A stretch of 64,000 nt of DNA from Phytohabitans houttuyneae (GCF_011764425.1 NZ_BLPF01000002.1:346997-410996), one strand, 5' to 3'. Shown: positions 20,173 to 29,791, numbered from the stretch's first letter. Program-made: numbers and translations. The notes: a model not told the origin generated them from the letters alone.

Positions 20173-20665
20173 TCACCGGCGCTTGCGGGGGCGGCGGAGC
20201 GGGGCGGCTGGGCGCGCATGTTGTCGCGTACCCGGGTCATGATGTCGCCGAGGTGGTGCAGGTCGTCCTCGGTGAGCGGGTCGAGCAGCAGGCGGCGGAC
20301 GACCTGGACGTGACCGGGCAGGATCTGGCCGAAGAGGGCCAGACCCTTCTCGGTGATGGTCACCAGGGTGGCGCGCTCGTCGTCGGGGCTCGACGTGCGG
20401 GTGATGAGGCCGGCCTTCTCCAGCAGCCCCGCCTGGTAGGTCAGGCCGCTGCGGCTGTAGACGACGCCGTCGGCCAGTTGCGTCATGGTCAGTTGACCGT
20501 TGTCGGCGGCGAGGCGCGCCAGCAGTTGAAACTGGACCGTGGAGATGTCCGCCTCGGCGCGCAGGTGCTGCTCCACCTGGTGCTGGAGCAGGCTGACGGC
20601 TTCCATGAGCGCGAAGTAGGCCCCAGCTGCTGGGGGTCGAGCGCTTGGGGGTCGCCGTCCGTCAT
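20173..20665 (-). pseudogene. MarR-family transcriptional regulator with two apparent one-base deletions
   Basis: The winged-helix core is clear (VQFQLLARLAADNGQLTMTQLADGV, then the recognition segment SRSGLTYQAGLLEKAGLI and the wing DDERATLVTIT). The N-terminal 15 residues (MTDGDPQALDPQQLG) are in another frame; one extra base in the CCCC run at 20621-20624 joins them through AYFALMEAV. At the other end the frame has no stop for several kilobases, but one extra G in the run 20187-20191 gives PRKRR and a TGA at 20173. With both repairs the protein is 164 residues, normal for MarR. Three operator-like palindromes lie just upstream. Probably represses the divergent oxidoreductase and itself. 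Confidence 0.8.
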
Positions 20666-20680
20666 CCGTTTCACGGTACA

Positions 20681-20696
20681 GCTTCGAATCTGAAGC
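20681..20696. promoter_or_regulatory. Operator-like palindrome 1 for the MarR regulator
   Basis: GCTTCGAATCTGAAGC, arms GCTTC/GAAGC with a six-base centre. It lies 16 bp upstream of the MarR ATG and shares its arms with the two sites at 20729-20766. Confidence 0.75.
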
Positions 20697-20728
20697 ATTG
20701 TGCCGGGCGTCACTGCCCTCTTCTCTTT

Positions 20729-20766
20729 GCTTCGAAGTCGAAGCGGATTAGCTTCGACTTCGAAGC
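20729..20766. promoter_or_regulatory. Paired operator palindromes 2 and 3 for the MarR regulator
   Basis: Site 2 is GCTTCGAAGTCGAAGC (20729-20744) and site 3 is GCTTCGACTTCGAAGC (20751-20766). They are exact reverse complements of each other and are separated by GGATTA, so their centres are 22 bp apart, two helical turns. They sit directly in front of the oxidoreductase gene, where a bound MarR dimer pair would block its promoter. Confidence 0.82.
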
Positions 20767-20787
20767 AATCGACATTGGGGAGGGCTC

Positions 20788-21726
20788 GTGAAAGCGATGC
20801 GTTACCACTCGTACGGCAGCAGCGACGTGCTGGTCTACGAGGATGCGGACGATCCGGTGGCCGGCCCGGGACAGGTGGTGGTGCGGGTGGCCGGCACCTC
20901 GTTCAACCTCCTGGACGCCGCCGTGCGCGCGGGCCTGCTGCGGGAGGTGTTTCCGGTCGCCTTCCCGCACGTGCCGAACATCGACGTCGCGGGCGTCATC
21001 ACCGAGGTCGGGGAGGGCGTCAGCGGCTGGCGCGCCGGGGACACGGTGATCGCGATCCTGCCGGCCACCGTGCCCGGCGCAGCCGCCGAGTACGTCGCCG
21101 TGCCGGTCGACGTGCTGGCCGCGGCTCCGCGCACGGGACAGCTGGCCGACGCCGCGGCGCTACCCGTGGGCGGGCTGACGGCCTGGCAGGCGGTGTTCGA
21201 GCACGCCGCCGTGACGGCGGGGCAGCACGTCCTGATCAACGGCGCGGGCGGCGGAGTGGGCGGGTATGCCGTCCAGCTCGCCGCGCGGGCCGGTGCCGCC
21301 GTGACCGCGACCGCGAGCGCGCGCAGCCGCGAGCGGATCCGCTCGTACGGCGCGGACCGGATCGTCGACTACACCGCCACCCCGATCCTGGAGGCGGTGG
21401 CCGGGCAGCGGTTCGACGCGGTGCTGAACCTGGCGACCACCAGCCCGGAGCAGACCGCGCGGCTGGTGGACCTGGTCGCCGACGGCGGCGTCTTCGTCAG
21501 CACCACCACGCCCGGGCCGGCGGACCCGGGACGCGGGGTACGGACCGTGCGCGTCTTCGTGCGCGGCGACGCGGCACAGCTCGCCGAGCTTGTCGCCCGC
21601 GTCGACGCCGGAGACCTGAAGATCGACGTGGCCGAGCGGCGGCCGCTGACCGACCTGGCCGCCGTCCACGACGAGGCCGTCGCCGGGCAGCTGCCCGGCA
21701 AGACAATTCTCACGACTTCCCTTTAG
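20788..21726 (+). CDS. NADPH-dependent quinone-oxidoreductase-like protein (MDR superfamily, zinc-free type)
   Basis: 312 residues. GroES-like N-terminal domain, then a Rossmann domain with the nucleotide motif NGAGGGVGGYAVQLA near residues 151-165. No structural-zinc Cys cluster is seen, as in quinone oxidoreductase/zeta-crystallin type enzymes. Likely reduces quinones, enals or similar electrophiles with NADPH in the cytoplasm. The GTG start follows GGGGAGGG. It is divergent from the MarR gene with palindromes between them, so induction by a compound sensed by MarR is likely. An SGNH hydrolase follows after 16 bp, probably in the same operon. Confidence 0.9.
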   Translation: MKAMRYHSYGSSDVLVYEDADDPVAGPGQVVVRVAGTSFNLLDAAVRAGLLREVFPVAFPHVPNIDVAGVITEVGEGVSGWRAGDTVIAILPATVPGAAAEYVAVPVDVLAAAPRTGQLADAAALPVGGLTAWQAVFEHAAVTAGQHVLINGAGGGVGGYAVQLAARAGAAVTATASARSRERIRSYGADRIVDYTATPILEAVAGQRFDAVLNLATTSPEQTARLVDLVADGGVFVSTTTPGPADPGRGVRTVRVFVRGDAAQLAELVARVDAGDLKIDVAERRPLTDLAAVHDEAVAGQLPGKTILTTSL

Positions 21727-21742
21727 GACGATTGGAGCGGAC

Positions 21743-22849
21743 ATGAGCTGGACCGCCGGCTTCCGCAGCGCAGTGATCAGTCCCTACGAGCAGATCCAGC
21801 TCAGCGAGCCGCGGGGCTTCGCCGACCAGACGGTGCGCCAGGTGCTCCACATGGCCGGCGGCGGCGAACGCGTCCGCGTCCACCTGACCAACCGGTACGG
21901 TCGCGCGCCCTTGACCATCGGGGCCGCGGCCGTCGCCACCGGGCGCGAGCAGGCCGCCGTCCTCTTCGACGGCGCCGAGAAGCTCACCATCCCGGCGGGG
22001 CAGGAGGCCGTCAGCGACCCGGTGGAGGTGGCCGTCGCCGGCGGCGCCGACCTTGTCCTCACGCTCTACCTGCCCGAGCGCACCGGCCTGGCCACCTACT
22101 CCCACATGCCCATGCAGGTCGCGTACGTGGCCGGCGGAAACCACGTCACGTCCGCCGGACTGCCCGAGGCCGAAGAGGTCGAAGCCAGGTTCTACGTTTC
22201 GGGCGTCGACGTGTTCACCCCGGCCGAGAGCCCGGTTGCCGTGGCTTTCGGCGACTCCTGGTTCGAGGGGGTCGGCTCGACGACCGGCGCCAACAACCGC
22301 TCCGTGGACTACCTCAACCGCCGGCTCACCCGGGGATGGGTGGTCAACCAGGGCATCGCCGGAAACCGACTCCTGCGCGACGAGGTCGGTGAGCACGCAC
22401 TGGCCCGGTTCGAGCGCGACGTGCTCTCGGTGCCCGGCGTGACCCACGTGCTCGTCCACTTCGGAATCAACGACCTCGGCCTGCCCGGCATGGCCGGCGA
22501 ACCTCCGGCCACCGCGGACGCGCTCATCGCGGGCTTCACGACCCTCGCCGACCGCGCCCACAAGGCCGGGCTGACGATCCTCGCCGCCACCATCGGCCCG
22601 TTCGCCGGCGCCATCTATCCCGGGGTCAGTACCCCGGCGGGGCTGGCCGTCCGCCGCGAGGTCAACGACTGGATCCGCACCACCGACACGTTCGACGCCG
22701 TCTTCGACGTGGCCCGGGCCGTCGAAAACCCGCAAGCCCCCGACTACATCCACCCCGCCCTGGACACCGGCGACGGCATGCACCTCAACGACGACGGCGC
22801 CCGCGCGATGGCCGGCGCCGTCGACCTGACCACCATCGACCGGCGCTGA
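21743..22849 (+). CDS. SGNH/GDSL-family hydrolase (lipase/esterase-like)
   Basis: 368 residues. An N-terminal beta-rich domain of about 160 residues precedes the SGNH fold. Block I is AFGDSWFEG (Ser nucleophile), block III is HFGINDLG (Gly and Asn), and block V is DGMHLNDDG with Asp and His. No clear signal peptide, so a cytoplasmic or non-classically exported enzyme is suggested. Layout resembles actinobacterial SGNH esterases with an accessory jelly-roll-like N-terminal domain. It sits 16 bp after the MarR-controlled oxidoreductase gene, so both may deal with the same xenobiotic or ester substrate. Confidence 0.88.
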   Translation: MSWTAGFRSAVISPYEQIQLSEPRGFADQTVRQVLHMAGGGERVRVHLTNRYGRAPLTIGAAAVATGREQAAVLFDGAEKLTIPAGQEAVSDPVEVAVAGGADLVLTLYLPERTGLATYSHMPMQVAYVAGGNHVTSAGLPEAEEVEARFYVSGVDVFTPAESPVAVAFGDSWFEGVGSTTGANNRSVDYLNRRLTRGWVVNQGIAGNRLLRDEVGEHALARFERDVLSVPGVTHVLVHFGINDLGLPGMAGEPPATADALIAGFTTLADRAHKAGLTILAATIGPFAGAIYPGVSTPAGLAVRREVNDWIRTTDTFDAVFDVARAVENPQAPDYIHPALDTGDGMHLNDDGARAMAGAVDLTTIDRR

Positions 22850-22876
22850 TCCGGCCCGCGGCCTCCTCGTCAAGAG

Positions 22877-23200
22877 CTAGTCGGGCAGGCCGACGACCAG
22901 TTCGCCCTCGTCGTCGACGCGCACGGGGTAGACCGCCAGCGGCGGCTGCCCGGTCTTCGAGCAGCCGGTCGCCAGGTCGAAGACGTGCTGATGCATAGGG
23001 CAGATGACCACCGCGGAGTCGGCGATGCCATCCGCGATCGGACCGCCGGCGTGCGGGCAGACGGCCGAGACGGCGCGCAGCGAACCGTCCCGCAGCCGGA
23101 AGACGGCCACCATCGTGGCACCGGCCGCGTAGGCGCGGCCCTCGCCGACCGGCAGGTCCGCCGCCGGCCCGACCCGAAACTCGACGAGGTGGGCGGTCAT
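22877..23200 (-). CDS. nirD: Nitrite reductase small subunit, Rieske type
   Basis: 107 residues. Rieske 2Fe-2S ligands are VCPHAGG (Cys, His) and ICPMHQH (Cys, His). The domain belongs to the NirD group that accompanies NirB in assimilatory NADH-dependent nitrite reductase. The ATG at 23200 overlaps the NirB stop (ATGA), which fixes the start and shows coupling. Last gene of the nas/nir operon, ending convergently with the SGNH hydrolase. Confidence 0.93.
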   Translation of the reverse strand: MTAHLVEFRVGPAADLPVGEGRAYAAGATMVAVFRLRDGSLRAVSAVCPHAGGPIADGIADSAVVICPMHQHVFDLATGCSKTGQPPLAVYPVRVDDEGELVVGLPD

Positions 23201-25668
23201 GCGGGGTCCCGCTCCCGGACCGGCACCACGGGCAGTGGCAGCAGCGGGAGGGCGGTGCGGAACTGGCCCGCCGTCGCCGGTGCCGCGCCCTCCTTCCACG
23301 GGTCCGTGTAGGCGGCCACCGCTGCCGCCATCCGTTCGTCGAGACCGGCGGCGAGGCCGTCGCTGTCATCGACGATGAGCGACCGGATCGTCTCGATCCC
23401 GATCCGGGGGACGAACGCGTACGTGCGTTCCAGCCAGTTGGCGTTTTCGCGGTAGTACTGCAGGAACCGGCCGGTGAGCGTGATCACCTCGTCCGGGCTG
23501 TCCACTGTGGCCAGCAGGTCGCCCTTGCGCACGTGCGCGCCGGCCGCGCCGCCGACGTAGATTTCCCACCGCCCGCCGTCGATGGCGACGACGCCGAGGT
23601 CCTTGACGTACGCCTCGGCGCAGTTGCGCGGGCAGCCCGTCACGGCGAGCTTCATCTTGGCCGGGCTCTCCAGCCCTTGGAAGCGGGACTCGATGGCGAT
23701 GCCGAGCGTGGTGGAGTCGCCGACGCCGAAGCGGCAGAACTCGCTGCCCACGCAGGTCTTCACCGTACGCATGCTCTTGGCGTAGGCGTACCCGGACGGC
23801 ATGTCGAGGTCGGCCCAGACCCGCGGCAGGTCCTCCTTGCGTATGCCGAGGAGATCGATGCGCTGCCCGCCGGTGACCTTCACCATCGGCACCTGGTACT
23901 TGTCGGCCACGTCGGCGATCCGGCGCAGCTGGTCGGGAGTGGTGACCCCGCCCTTCATCTGCGGTACGACCGAGAACGTGCCGTCACGCTGGATGTTGGC
24001 GTGCACGCGGTCGTTGATGAACCGGGCGCCGCGCTCGTCCTGGTACTCCTCGCCCCACATCATGCGCAGCAGCGAGACCAGCCCCATCTTGCTCTTCGCG
24101 TCTTCACGGCCGCCGGCCAACGCGTCGAAGACCGCCGAGACGCTTTTGAGGCCCTGCGCGCGGATCGCCGCCATCAAGGCCGGCTTGTCCATGGGTACGC
24201 CTGGGACGTACCAGGTGGCGGTGGGGTCCTCCTCGACCGTGCCGCCGGCGGCCCACTCCACGATCTGCGCGACGAGCGACTTGCAGGAGCCGCAGCCCTT
24301 GCCGGCGCGGGTCGCGTCCATCACGCCGCCGACCGTCTTGACACCACTGTGGACGGTGGTCACGAGGTCGCCCTTGCTGACGCCGTTGCAGTTGCACACC
24401 TGGGCGCCGTCGTCGAGCTCGGCGGCGGACTCCTCGGCCGGCGGCCCGCCGAGGTCGAACAGCAGGCGCACCCGCTCCTCCGGCAACGGCAGGCCCCGAT
24501 CGAACGCCTGCATGAGGAAGCCCACCTTGCTGACGTCGCCGAGCAGCGTCGCACCGATGAGCCGGTCGTCGCGGACGATGACGCTCTTGTAGACGCCGCG
24601 CCGCGGCTCGGAGTACACCACGAACTCGTCGTCGTCGCGCTCGGGTGTGGTGATGCCCATGGCGGCCACGTCGACACCGGCGACCTTGAGCTTGGTGGCG
24701 GTGCGGGAGCCGTGGTAGGCGGCGGTGCGGTCGCGGCCGGTGATCTGGTCGGCGAGTACCCTGGCCTGCTCCCATAGCGGTGCCACGAGACCGTACGTCT
24801 GGCCGCGGTGCTGCACACACTCGCCCACCGCGTAGATGTCCGTCTCGTCGAGCACGCGCATGTGGTCGTCGACAAGGATCGCGCGTTCCACCGGCAGGCC
24901 GCTCAGCGCGGCCACCTCCACGTTGGCGCGGATGCCGGCGGCGACGACGACCATGTCGCTGGGGATGGTGCGGCCGTCGGCCAGGCGTACCCCCTCGACC
25001 CGGTCCCGGCCCACGACGGCGACGGTGCGCGCCGAGACCTCGACAGTGATACCCAGGCTCTCCACGTTGCGCCGGAGGATCGCGCCGGCCTGAGCATCGA
25101 GCTGGGCGTTCATCAGCGTGGCCGCCGAGTGCAGGAGTGTGACCTGGACGCCGTGCTGCTGAAGGCCGCGGGCCGCCTCCAGGCCCAGCAGGCCGCCGCC
25201 GATGACGACGGCCCGCTCGTGGTCGCGCGCGTAGCGGATCATCGCCCGGGTGTCGTCGATGGTGCGGAACGTGAACACGCCCTGGTGGTAGCCGCGCCGT
25301 GGATGATGCATCCCGTCGATCGGCGGGACATAGGGACGACTGCCTGTCGCGATGATGAGCTTGTCGTACGGCGTCACGGTGCCGTCGGCCGCGCGTACCA
25401 CGCGTGCGAACCGGTCGATCCGCTCCACTCGCACGCCGGCCCGCAGTGTGATGCCGTTCTCCTCGTACCAGGGCAGGCTGTTGAGGAAGATGTCGGCCTC
25501 GTCCTCGACGCCCGAGAGCACATTGGACAGCAGGATGCGGTTGTAGTTGCCGTACGGCTCTTCGCCGAACATCGTGATGGCGAAGCGCTCCCGGCCGCCC
25601 CGATCCAGGATCTCCTCCACGGTGCGGGCGCCGGCCATACCGTTGCCGATGACCACCAGACGTTCCAC
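23197..25668 (-). CDS. nirB: Assimilatory nitrite reductase large subunit
   Basis: 823 residues, near usual length. FAD/NAD(P)H oxidoreductase domain (GNGMAGARTVEEIL at the N-terminus, second GxGxxG near residue 150), a BFD-like 2Fe-2S domain with CNCNGVSKG and GKGCGSCKSL, then the sulfite/nitrite reductase ferredoxin-like repeats with the sirohaem/4Fe-4S ligand motif TGCPRNCAEAY and upstream Cys in VGSEFC. Reduces nitrite to ammonium in the cytoplasm with NAD(P)H. GTG start directly follows the stop of the small gene before it, with GGAGG in front. Confidence 0.95.
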   Translation of the reverse strand: MERLVVIGNGMAGARTVEEILDRGGRERFAITMFGEEPYGNYNRILLSNVLSGVEDEADIFLNSLPWYEENGITLRAGVRVERIDRFARVVRAADGTVTPYDKLIIATGSRPYVPPIDGMHHPRRGYHQGVFTFRTIDDTRAMIRYARDHERAVVIGGGLLGLEAARGLQQHGVQVTLLHSAATLMNAQLDAQAGAILRRNVESLGITVEVSARTVAVVGRDRVEGVRLADGRTIPSDMVVVAAGIRANVEVAALSGLPVERAILVDDHMRVLDETDIYAVGECVQHRGQTYGLVAPLWEQARVLADQITGRDRTAAYHGSRTATKLKVAGVDVAAMGITTPERDDDEFVVYSEPRRGVYKSVIVRDDRLIGATLLGDVSKVGFLMQAFDRGLPLPEERVRLLFDLGGPPAEESAAELDDGAQVCNCNGVSKGDLVTTVHSGVKTVGGVMDATRAGKGCGSCKSLVAQIVEWAAGGTVEEDPTATWYVPGVPMDKPALMAAIRAQGLKSVSAVFDALAGGREDAKSKMGLVSLLRMMWGEEYQDERGARFINDRVHANIQRDGTFSVVPQMKGGVTTPDQLRRIADVADKYQVPMVKVTGGQRIDLLGIRKEDLPRVWADLDMPSGYAYAKSMRTVKTCVGSEFCRFGVGDSTTLGIAIESRFQGLESPAKMKLAVTGCPRNCAEAYVKDLGVVAIDGGRWEIYVGGAAGAHVRKGDLLATVDSPDEVITLTGRFLQYYRENANWLERTYAFVPRIGIETIRSLIVDDSDGLAAGLDERMAAAVAAYTDPWKEGAAPATAGQFRTALPLLPLPVVPVRERDPA

Positions 25669-26016
25669 TCAAACCTCCACGAGCCCGAGGTCGACCACGA
25701 CGGCGCCGCCGACACCTTCCGGCGCGGCGAGGTGCAGCTCGATCACCGTGCCGCTGTCGAGGTCTTCGACCACCCGCAGCGGCACGTGCACGTCGCCCTT
25801 CGCGCCGATCGGGAAGTACCGCATCGGCGTTCCGTCGCGCATCAGCACCACGTAGATCAGCTCGCCGGTCGAGTTGCCGCCGCGGAAGTAGACCGGCTGG
25901 GTGACCACGCCGTCCGGGACCGTGTACGAGAGCGCGTCCGCGATGGGGAAGGGCGACTCGAGCCCCTTGCCCTCGAAGGGATAGACGCCTTGCAGAAACC
26001 TCGATGTGGACTCCAC
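25669..26016 (-). CDS. Small conserved protein of the nitrate assimilation operon
   Basis: 115 residues from GTG 26016, one base after the nitrate reductase stop and directly abutting nirB. It is beta-rich, with the signature FRGGNSTGELIYVVL, PMRYFPIGAKG and HVPLRVVEDLD. I have seen such small proteins between nasA and nirB in actinomycetes, sometimes labelled as molybdopterin oxidoreductase, but it has no cofactor motif and its role is unknown. Its fixed position between the two enzymes suggests an assembly or electron-transfer helper. Confidence 0.75.
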   Translation of the reverse strand: MESTSRFLQGVYPFEGKGLESPFPIADALSYTVPDGVVTQPVYFRGGNSTGELIYVVLMRDGTPMRYFPIGAKGDVHVPLRVVEDLDSGTVIELHLAAPEGVGGAVVVDLGLVEV

Positions 26017-26017
26017 G

Positions 26018-28167
26018 TCAACTGTCCCTTCTGGACGGTGCAGGCAAGTGCACCGGCGGCGGTGTGGCGGGGGAGCGGTCGTCGGGGCCGCCCACCCGGC
26101 GGAGGGCGACGGCGCAGACCTTGAACGCGGGCATCTTGGAGTGCCGGTCGAGCGTCGGGTCGGTCAGCGCGTTGGCGCTGGCCAGGCCGCCCCAGTGAAA
26201 GGGGGCGAACACGGTGTCCGGCCGGATGGTGTCGGTGAGGGAGGCGCGGAAGACGGCGGTACCCCGGCGGGTGTGCAGCTCGACCAGATCGGCGGCCTCG
26301 ATGCCCAGCCGGCGGGCCAGGTCCGGATGGAGCTCCACCTTCGGGTCGTCGGCGCTCAGCCGCAGTGAGCGGGAACGGCGGGTCTGGTTGCCGCTCTGGT
26401 ACTGCTGCATGATCCGGCCGGTGGTCAGCAGGTACGGGTAGTCCTGGTCGGGCGGCTCGGCCGGCTCGCGGTGGTCCACCTTGAGGAAGCGGGCACGCCC
26501 ATCTGGCGTCGGGAACCGCTCGGCGAACAGCCGCGGCGTCCCCGGGTGCTCGGCCGCCGGGCACGGCCAGAAGACGCCTTGTTCGGCGTCGATCCGCTCG
26601 TACGAGATGCCGGCGTAGTCGGCGATCCCGCCGGCGCTGGCCCGGCGCAGCTCGTCGAAGACGGTGCGCGGATCGGCCGAGAAGCTCGCGTTGCCGAGCC
26701 GGCCGGCGAGCGCGGCCAGCGTCGACAGGTCGTCGAGGACGCCGTCGGGAGGAGGCTTCGCCCGCCGCCGCCGGATCACCCGACCCTCCAGGTTGGTCAT
26801 CGTGCCCTCCTCTTCCGCCCACTGCGCGGTGGGGAGTACGACGTCGGCCAGCGCGGCGGTGTCGGAGAGGAAGATGTCGGACACGGCCAGGAAGTCCAGC
26901 GCGGCCAGGCGTTCGCGGACCCGGTTGCGGTCCGGGGCGGAGACGATGATGTTGGAGGCGAACACGAGCAGGGCATGCACCCCGCCGGGCGTGCCAAACC
27001 TGTCGATCATCTCTACCGCCGACACTCCGGGCCCGGGCAGGTCGCCCGGATCCACACCCCAGACGCCGGCGACGTGCGCCCGGGCGTCGGGGTCGTCGAT
27101 CCGGCGGTAGCCCGGCAGCTGGTCGGCCTTCTGCCCGTGCTCCCGGCCGCCCTGGCCGTTGCCCTGGCCGGTGATCGTCCCGTAGCCGGAGGCCGCCCGT
27201 CCTGGAAGGCCGAGCGCGAGCGCCAGGTTGATGTACGCCTGGGCGGTGTCGGTGCCGTTGCTGTGCTGTTCCGCGCCGCGGGCGGTGAGGATCATCGCGG
27301 ACCGTGCGGTCCCCAGCAGCCGCACGGTCCGGCGCAGCAGCGCCTCGCCCACCCCGGTTATCCGCTCCACCCGGTCGGGCCACCACGCGGCCACCGCCGC
27401 CCGGACCGCGTCGAACCCTGTCGTGCGGCCGTCCACGTACGCCTTGTCGACGTACCCTTCGCGGATCGCGATGTGCAGCAACCCGTTCGCCAGTGCGAGG
27501 TCGGTGCCGGGGGTCGGCTGCAGATGCAGGGCGGCGCCCCGGGCGGTGGCGGTCTTCCGCGGGTCCACCACGATGTGCACCGCACCCGCCGCCCGGCCCG
27601 CGTCGAAGAACTGCATCGCCGGCGGCATCGTGTCGGCCGGATTGCTGCCCCCAGCAGGACCACCTGCGCGTCGGCGATGTCGTTGACCGGAAACGGCAGC
27701 CCTCGGTCGACCCCGAACGCCCGGTTGGCGGCGGTCGCCGCGGAGGACATGCAGAACCGGCCGTTGTAGTCGATGTGCGGCGTCCGCAACGCCACCCGCG
27801 CGAACTTGCCCAGCTGGTACGCCTTCTCGTTGGTCAGCCCGCCACCGCCGAAGCATCCGACGCCGGCCGCACCGTACGTTCTCTGTGCCCGCTGGATCTC
27901 GGCAGTGATCAGGTCGAGCGCCTCGTCCCAACCAGCAGGCCGCAAAGGGCTCGAACGATCGCCCGGGACGTCGCGTACCAGCGGGGTGGTCAGCCGGTCG
28001 GCGTGGGTCAGCAGCTCAGCGGCGCTCCAGCCCTTGGCGCAAAGACCGCCGAGGTTGGTCGGAAACTCGATCGGCTCGATGATCGGCGCTCGCGGCGGAT
28101 CGACCCGCATGCCCACGCCGCATTGGAGCGAGCAGTACGGGCAATGGGTCTCCACCGCCGCGCCCAC
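26018..28167 (-). pseudogene. nasA: Assimilatory nitrate reductase catalytic subunit, apparent frameshift at 27648-27652
   Basis: Molybdopterin oxidoreductase. The N-terminal 4Fe-4S motif is CPYCSLQCGVGM with the fourth Cys in GGLCAKG. The molybdopterin and substrate domains follow (DPRKTATARGAALHL, GYGTITGQGNGQGG) and the C-terminal dinucleotide-binding barrel ends with FAPFHWGG. The frame breaks in a run of five C at 27648-27652 (minus strand GGGGG): one more G gives LLGGSNPADTMPP and a 716-residue protein, normal for NasA. Probably intact in life. Reduces nitrate to nitrite with electrons from ferredoxin or a partner. GTG start; GlnR-like box 23 bp upstream. Confidence 0.88.
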
Positions 28168-28189
28168 GCCGTGACCATCGCGACAGTAC

Positions 28190-28216
28190 GTTACCCGTGT
28201 GTACCGTCACCGTTAC
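28190..28216 (-). promoter_or_regulatory. GlnR-like box upstream of nasA
   Basis: On the minus strand three half-sites GTAAC, GGTAC and GTAAC are spaced by six bases each, matching the GlnR half-site pattern (gTnAc, six bases, GaAAc) repeated at 11 bp. It lies just upstream of the nasA start, as expected for GlnR-activated nitrate assimilation. No binding is shown here. Confidence 0.6.
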
Positions 28217-28263
28217 GCCGCAGTCGCCAAATGCTAAGCGTTAATGAACCGCCATTGCCCGCG

Positions 28264-28307
28264 CACAAGACGGCGCCCCCGCCCGAGGGCAGGGGCGCCG
28301 TCTTGTG
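28264..28307. terminator. Terminator hairpin downstream of the subtilase gene
   Basis: A 16-bp perfect stem, CACAAGACGGCGCCCC with GGGGCGCCGTCTTGTG, extended inward by partial pairing. It follows the stop of the subtilase (minus strand) by a few bases. Confidence 0.85.
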
Positions 28308-28312
28308 GTCGG

Positions 28313-29791
28313 TTACCGGACGACGTCGTACGCGTTCACGTTGCCCGCGCCGTAGAAGCTGGTGCGCTGGCCGCCGCTGCACGTGGCCTCGTACCCGTCC
28401 AGCAGCGGTACCGGGTTGTAGACGCCCGCCGGGCAGGTCAGCGGGTTGGCGGTGCGCTCCAGCAGCGCCGCGAGCTGTCCCGGCCGCAGGCCCGGGTGGG
28501 CCGACAGGGCCAGCGCGGCCACGCCCGCGGCGTGCGGGCCGGACATCGAGGTGCCCTGCTTGTACCCCCAGCCGTTGGTCTTCGTCGTGGTGTTGAACGT
28601 CGTCGACAGGATCGCGTCGGTCAGCGTGGAGCGCGCGCCCTGGGTGCGGAAGCGGGTGTCGCCGCCGGGTGCGGTCACGTCGACCACGCCGAGACCGTAC
28701 GAGGAGTAGTAGCTCTTCTGCTCGGTCGGCCCGACCGCCGAGACGGTCAGCACGCCGGGCGCCTCGGCCGGCAGGTCCAGGCAGGCGGCGGTGACGGTAC
28801 GGTCCTCCACCGGGCCGCTGCCGTCGTTCGGGCTGCCGCTGTCCACGGCGGTGTGCGCGAGGTCGATGTTGGAGTTGCCGGCCGACGCGACGTTCAGCAC
28901 GCCCTGGCTCTGCGAGTACCGGATGGCCCGCTGCACGGCCTGCCACACCGGCCGCTGCCGGGCGTCGTTACGGCAGTTGAACTCCCACGGGTCGATGTAG
29001 TAGCTGTTGTTGGTCACCTGCATGCCGTGCTCGGCCGCCCACATGAAGCCGCAGACCGCCGCCTCCGGGTAGATGAAGCCGGCGTCGTTGACGACCTTGA
29101 CCGCGGCGACCTTGACGCCCGGTGCCACACCGGCGACACCGACCCCGTTGATCGCGGCGGCGATGGTGCCGGCGACGTGGGTGCCGTGGTCGGAGGTGGT
29201 GGGGTTCCACGCGGCCTCGCTGGTGTCGGCCACGCCGCCGAGGCAGGACGCGCTCTTGTCCTTGGCGATCTGGCTGGCCAGGTCGGGGTGGCTGCTGGAG
29301 ATGCCGCTGTCCAGCACGCCGACGACAACGTTCGGGTCGCCGGTGGTGACCGCGTGCGCCTGCGGCACCTCGATCTGCGGCATGTCCCACTGCTGGCCGA
29401 ACAGCGGCTCCCCGGTGGGGTCGCCGGTCGCGGCCTGGACCGCCGAGCCGACCTCGGCCAGCGTCTGCCCCTCGTCCAGCGCCGTGCCGAGCCCGGTGGT
29501 GGCGGCGACCGCCTCGACGCCGGGAACGGCCGCGTCGCGGGCGAAGTCGGGGTTGGCGGAGCGGGCGACAAGAACGCCGATCTGGTCGTAGGCGGCCACG
29601 ACCGTGCCACCGGCGGCGGCCACCGCGGCGGCGGCCGCGGCGGTCGAGCCGCCGTCCGGCGCGAGGACGAGGAAGCTGGCGTCCGCTCCAGCGGCGCCAG
29701 CCGCGGGTACGGCGGTGGCCGCGGCGACGGCCGTAGCGCCCAGCACCGCTGCGGACGCGGCGGCAAGCGCCTTTCGACGGATGGATCTCAC
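28313..29791 (-). CDS. Secreted subtilisin-like serine protease (S8)
   Basis: 492 residues from the GTG at 29791, chosen because GGGAG lies six bases upstream and it begins VRSIRRKALAAA, a Tat/Sec-like signal peptide with cleavage near AAGA. A propeptide of about 90 residues is followed by the S8 domain: Asp in GVLDSGISS, His in DHGTHVAGT, Ser in GTSMSGPHA, with the oxyanion Asn in SAGNSN. Degrades proteins outside the cell. A longer N-terminal reading is possible but adds a non-signal-like sequence. Confidence 0.92.
   Translation of the reverse strand: MRSIRRKALAAASAAVLGATAVAAATAVPAAGAAGADASFLVLAPDGGSTAAAAAAVAAAGGTVVAAYDQIGVLVARSANPDFARDAAVPGVEAVAATTGLGTALDEGQTLAEVGSAVQAATGDPTGEPLFGQQWDMPQIEVPQAHAVTTGDPNVVVGVLDSGISSSHPDLASQIAKDKSASCLGGVADTSEAAWNPTTSDHGTHVAGTIAAAINGVGVAGVAPGVKVAAVKVVNDAGFIYPEAAVCGFMWAAEHGMQVTNNSYYIDPWEFNCRNDARQRPVWQAVQRAIRYSQSQGVLNVASAGNSNIDLAHTAVDSGSPNDGSGPVEDRTVTAACLDLPAEAPGVLTVSAVGPTEQKSYYSSYGLGVVDVTAPGGDTRFRTQGARSTLTDAILSTTFNTTTKTNGWGYKQGTSMSGPHAAGVAALALSAHPGLRPGQLAALLERTANPLTCPAGVYNPVPLLDGYEATCSGGQRTSFYGAGNVNAYDVVR

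Noticed and set aside
15615..20606. A 1663-codon open frame on the minus strand that continues from the MarR gene
   Set aside because: It lies antisense to the clearly coding trypsin-NACHT gene and has no domain beyond the MarR part. It exists because high GC removes stops and because the MarR stop is lost through a one-base deletion.
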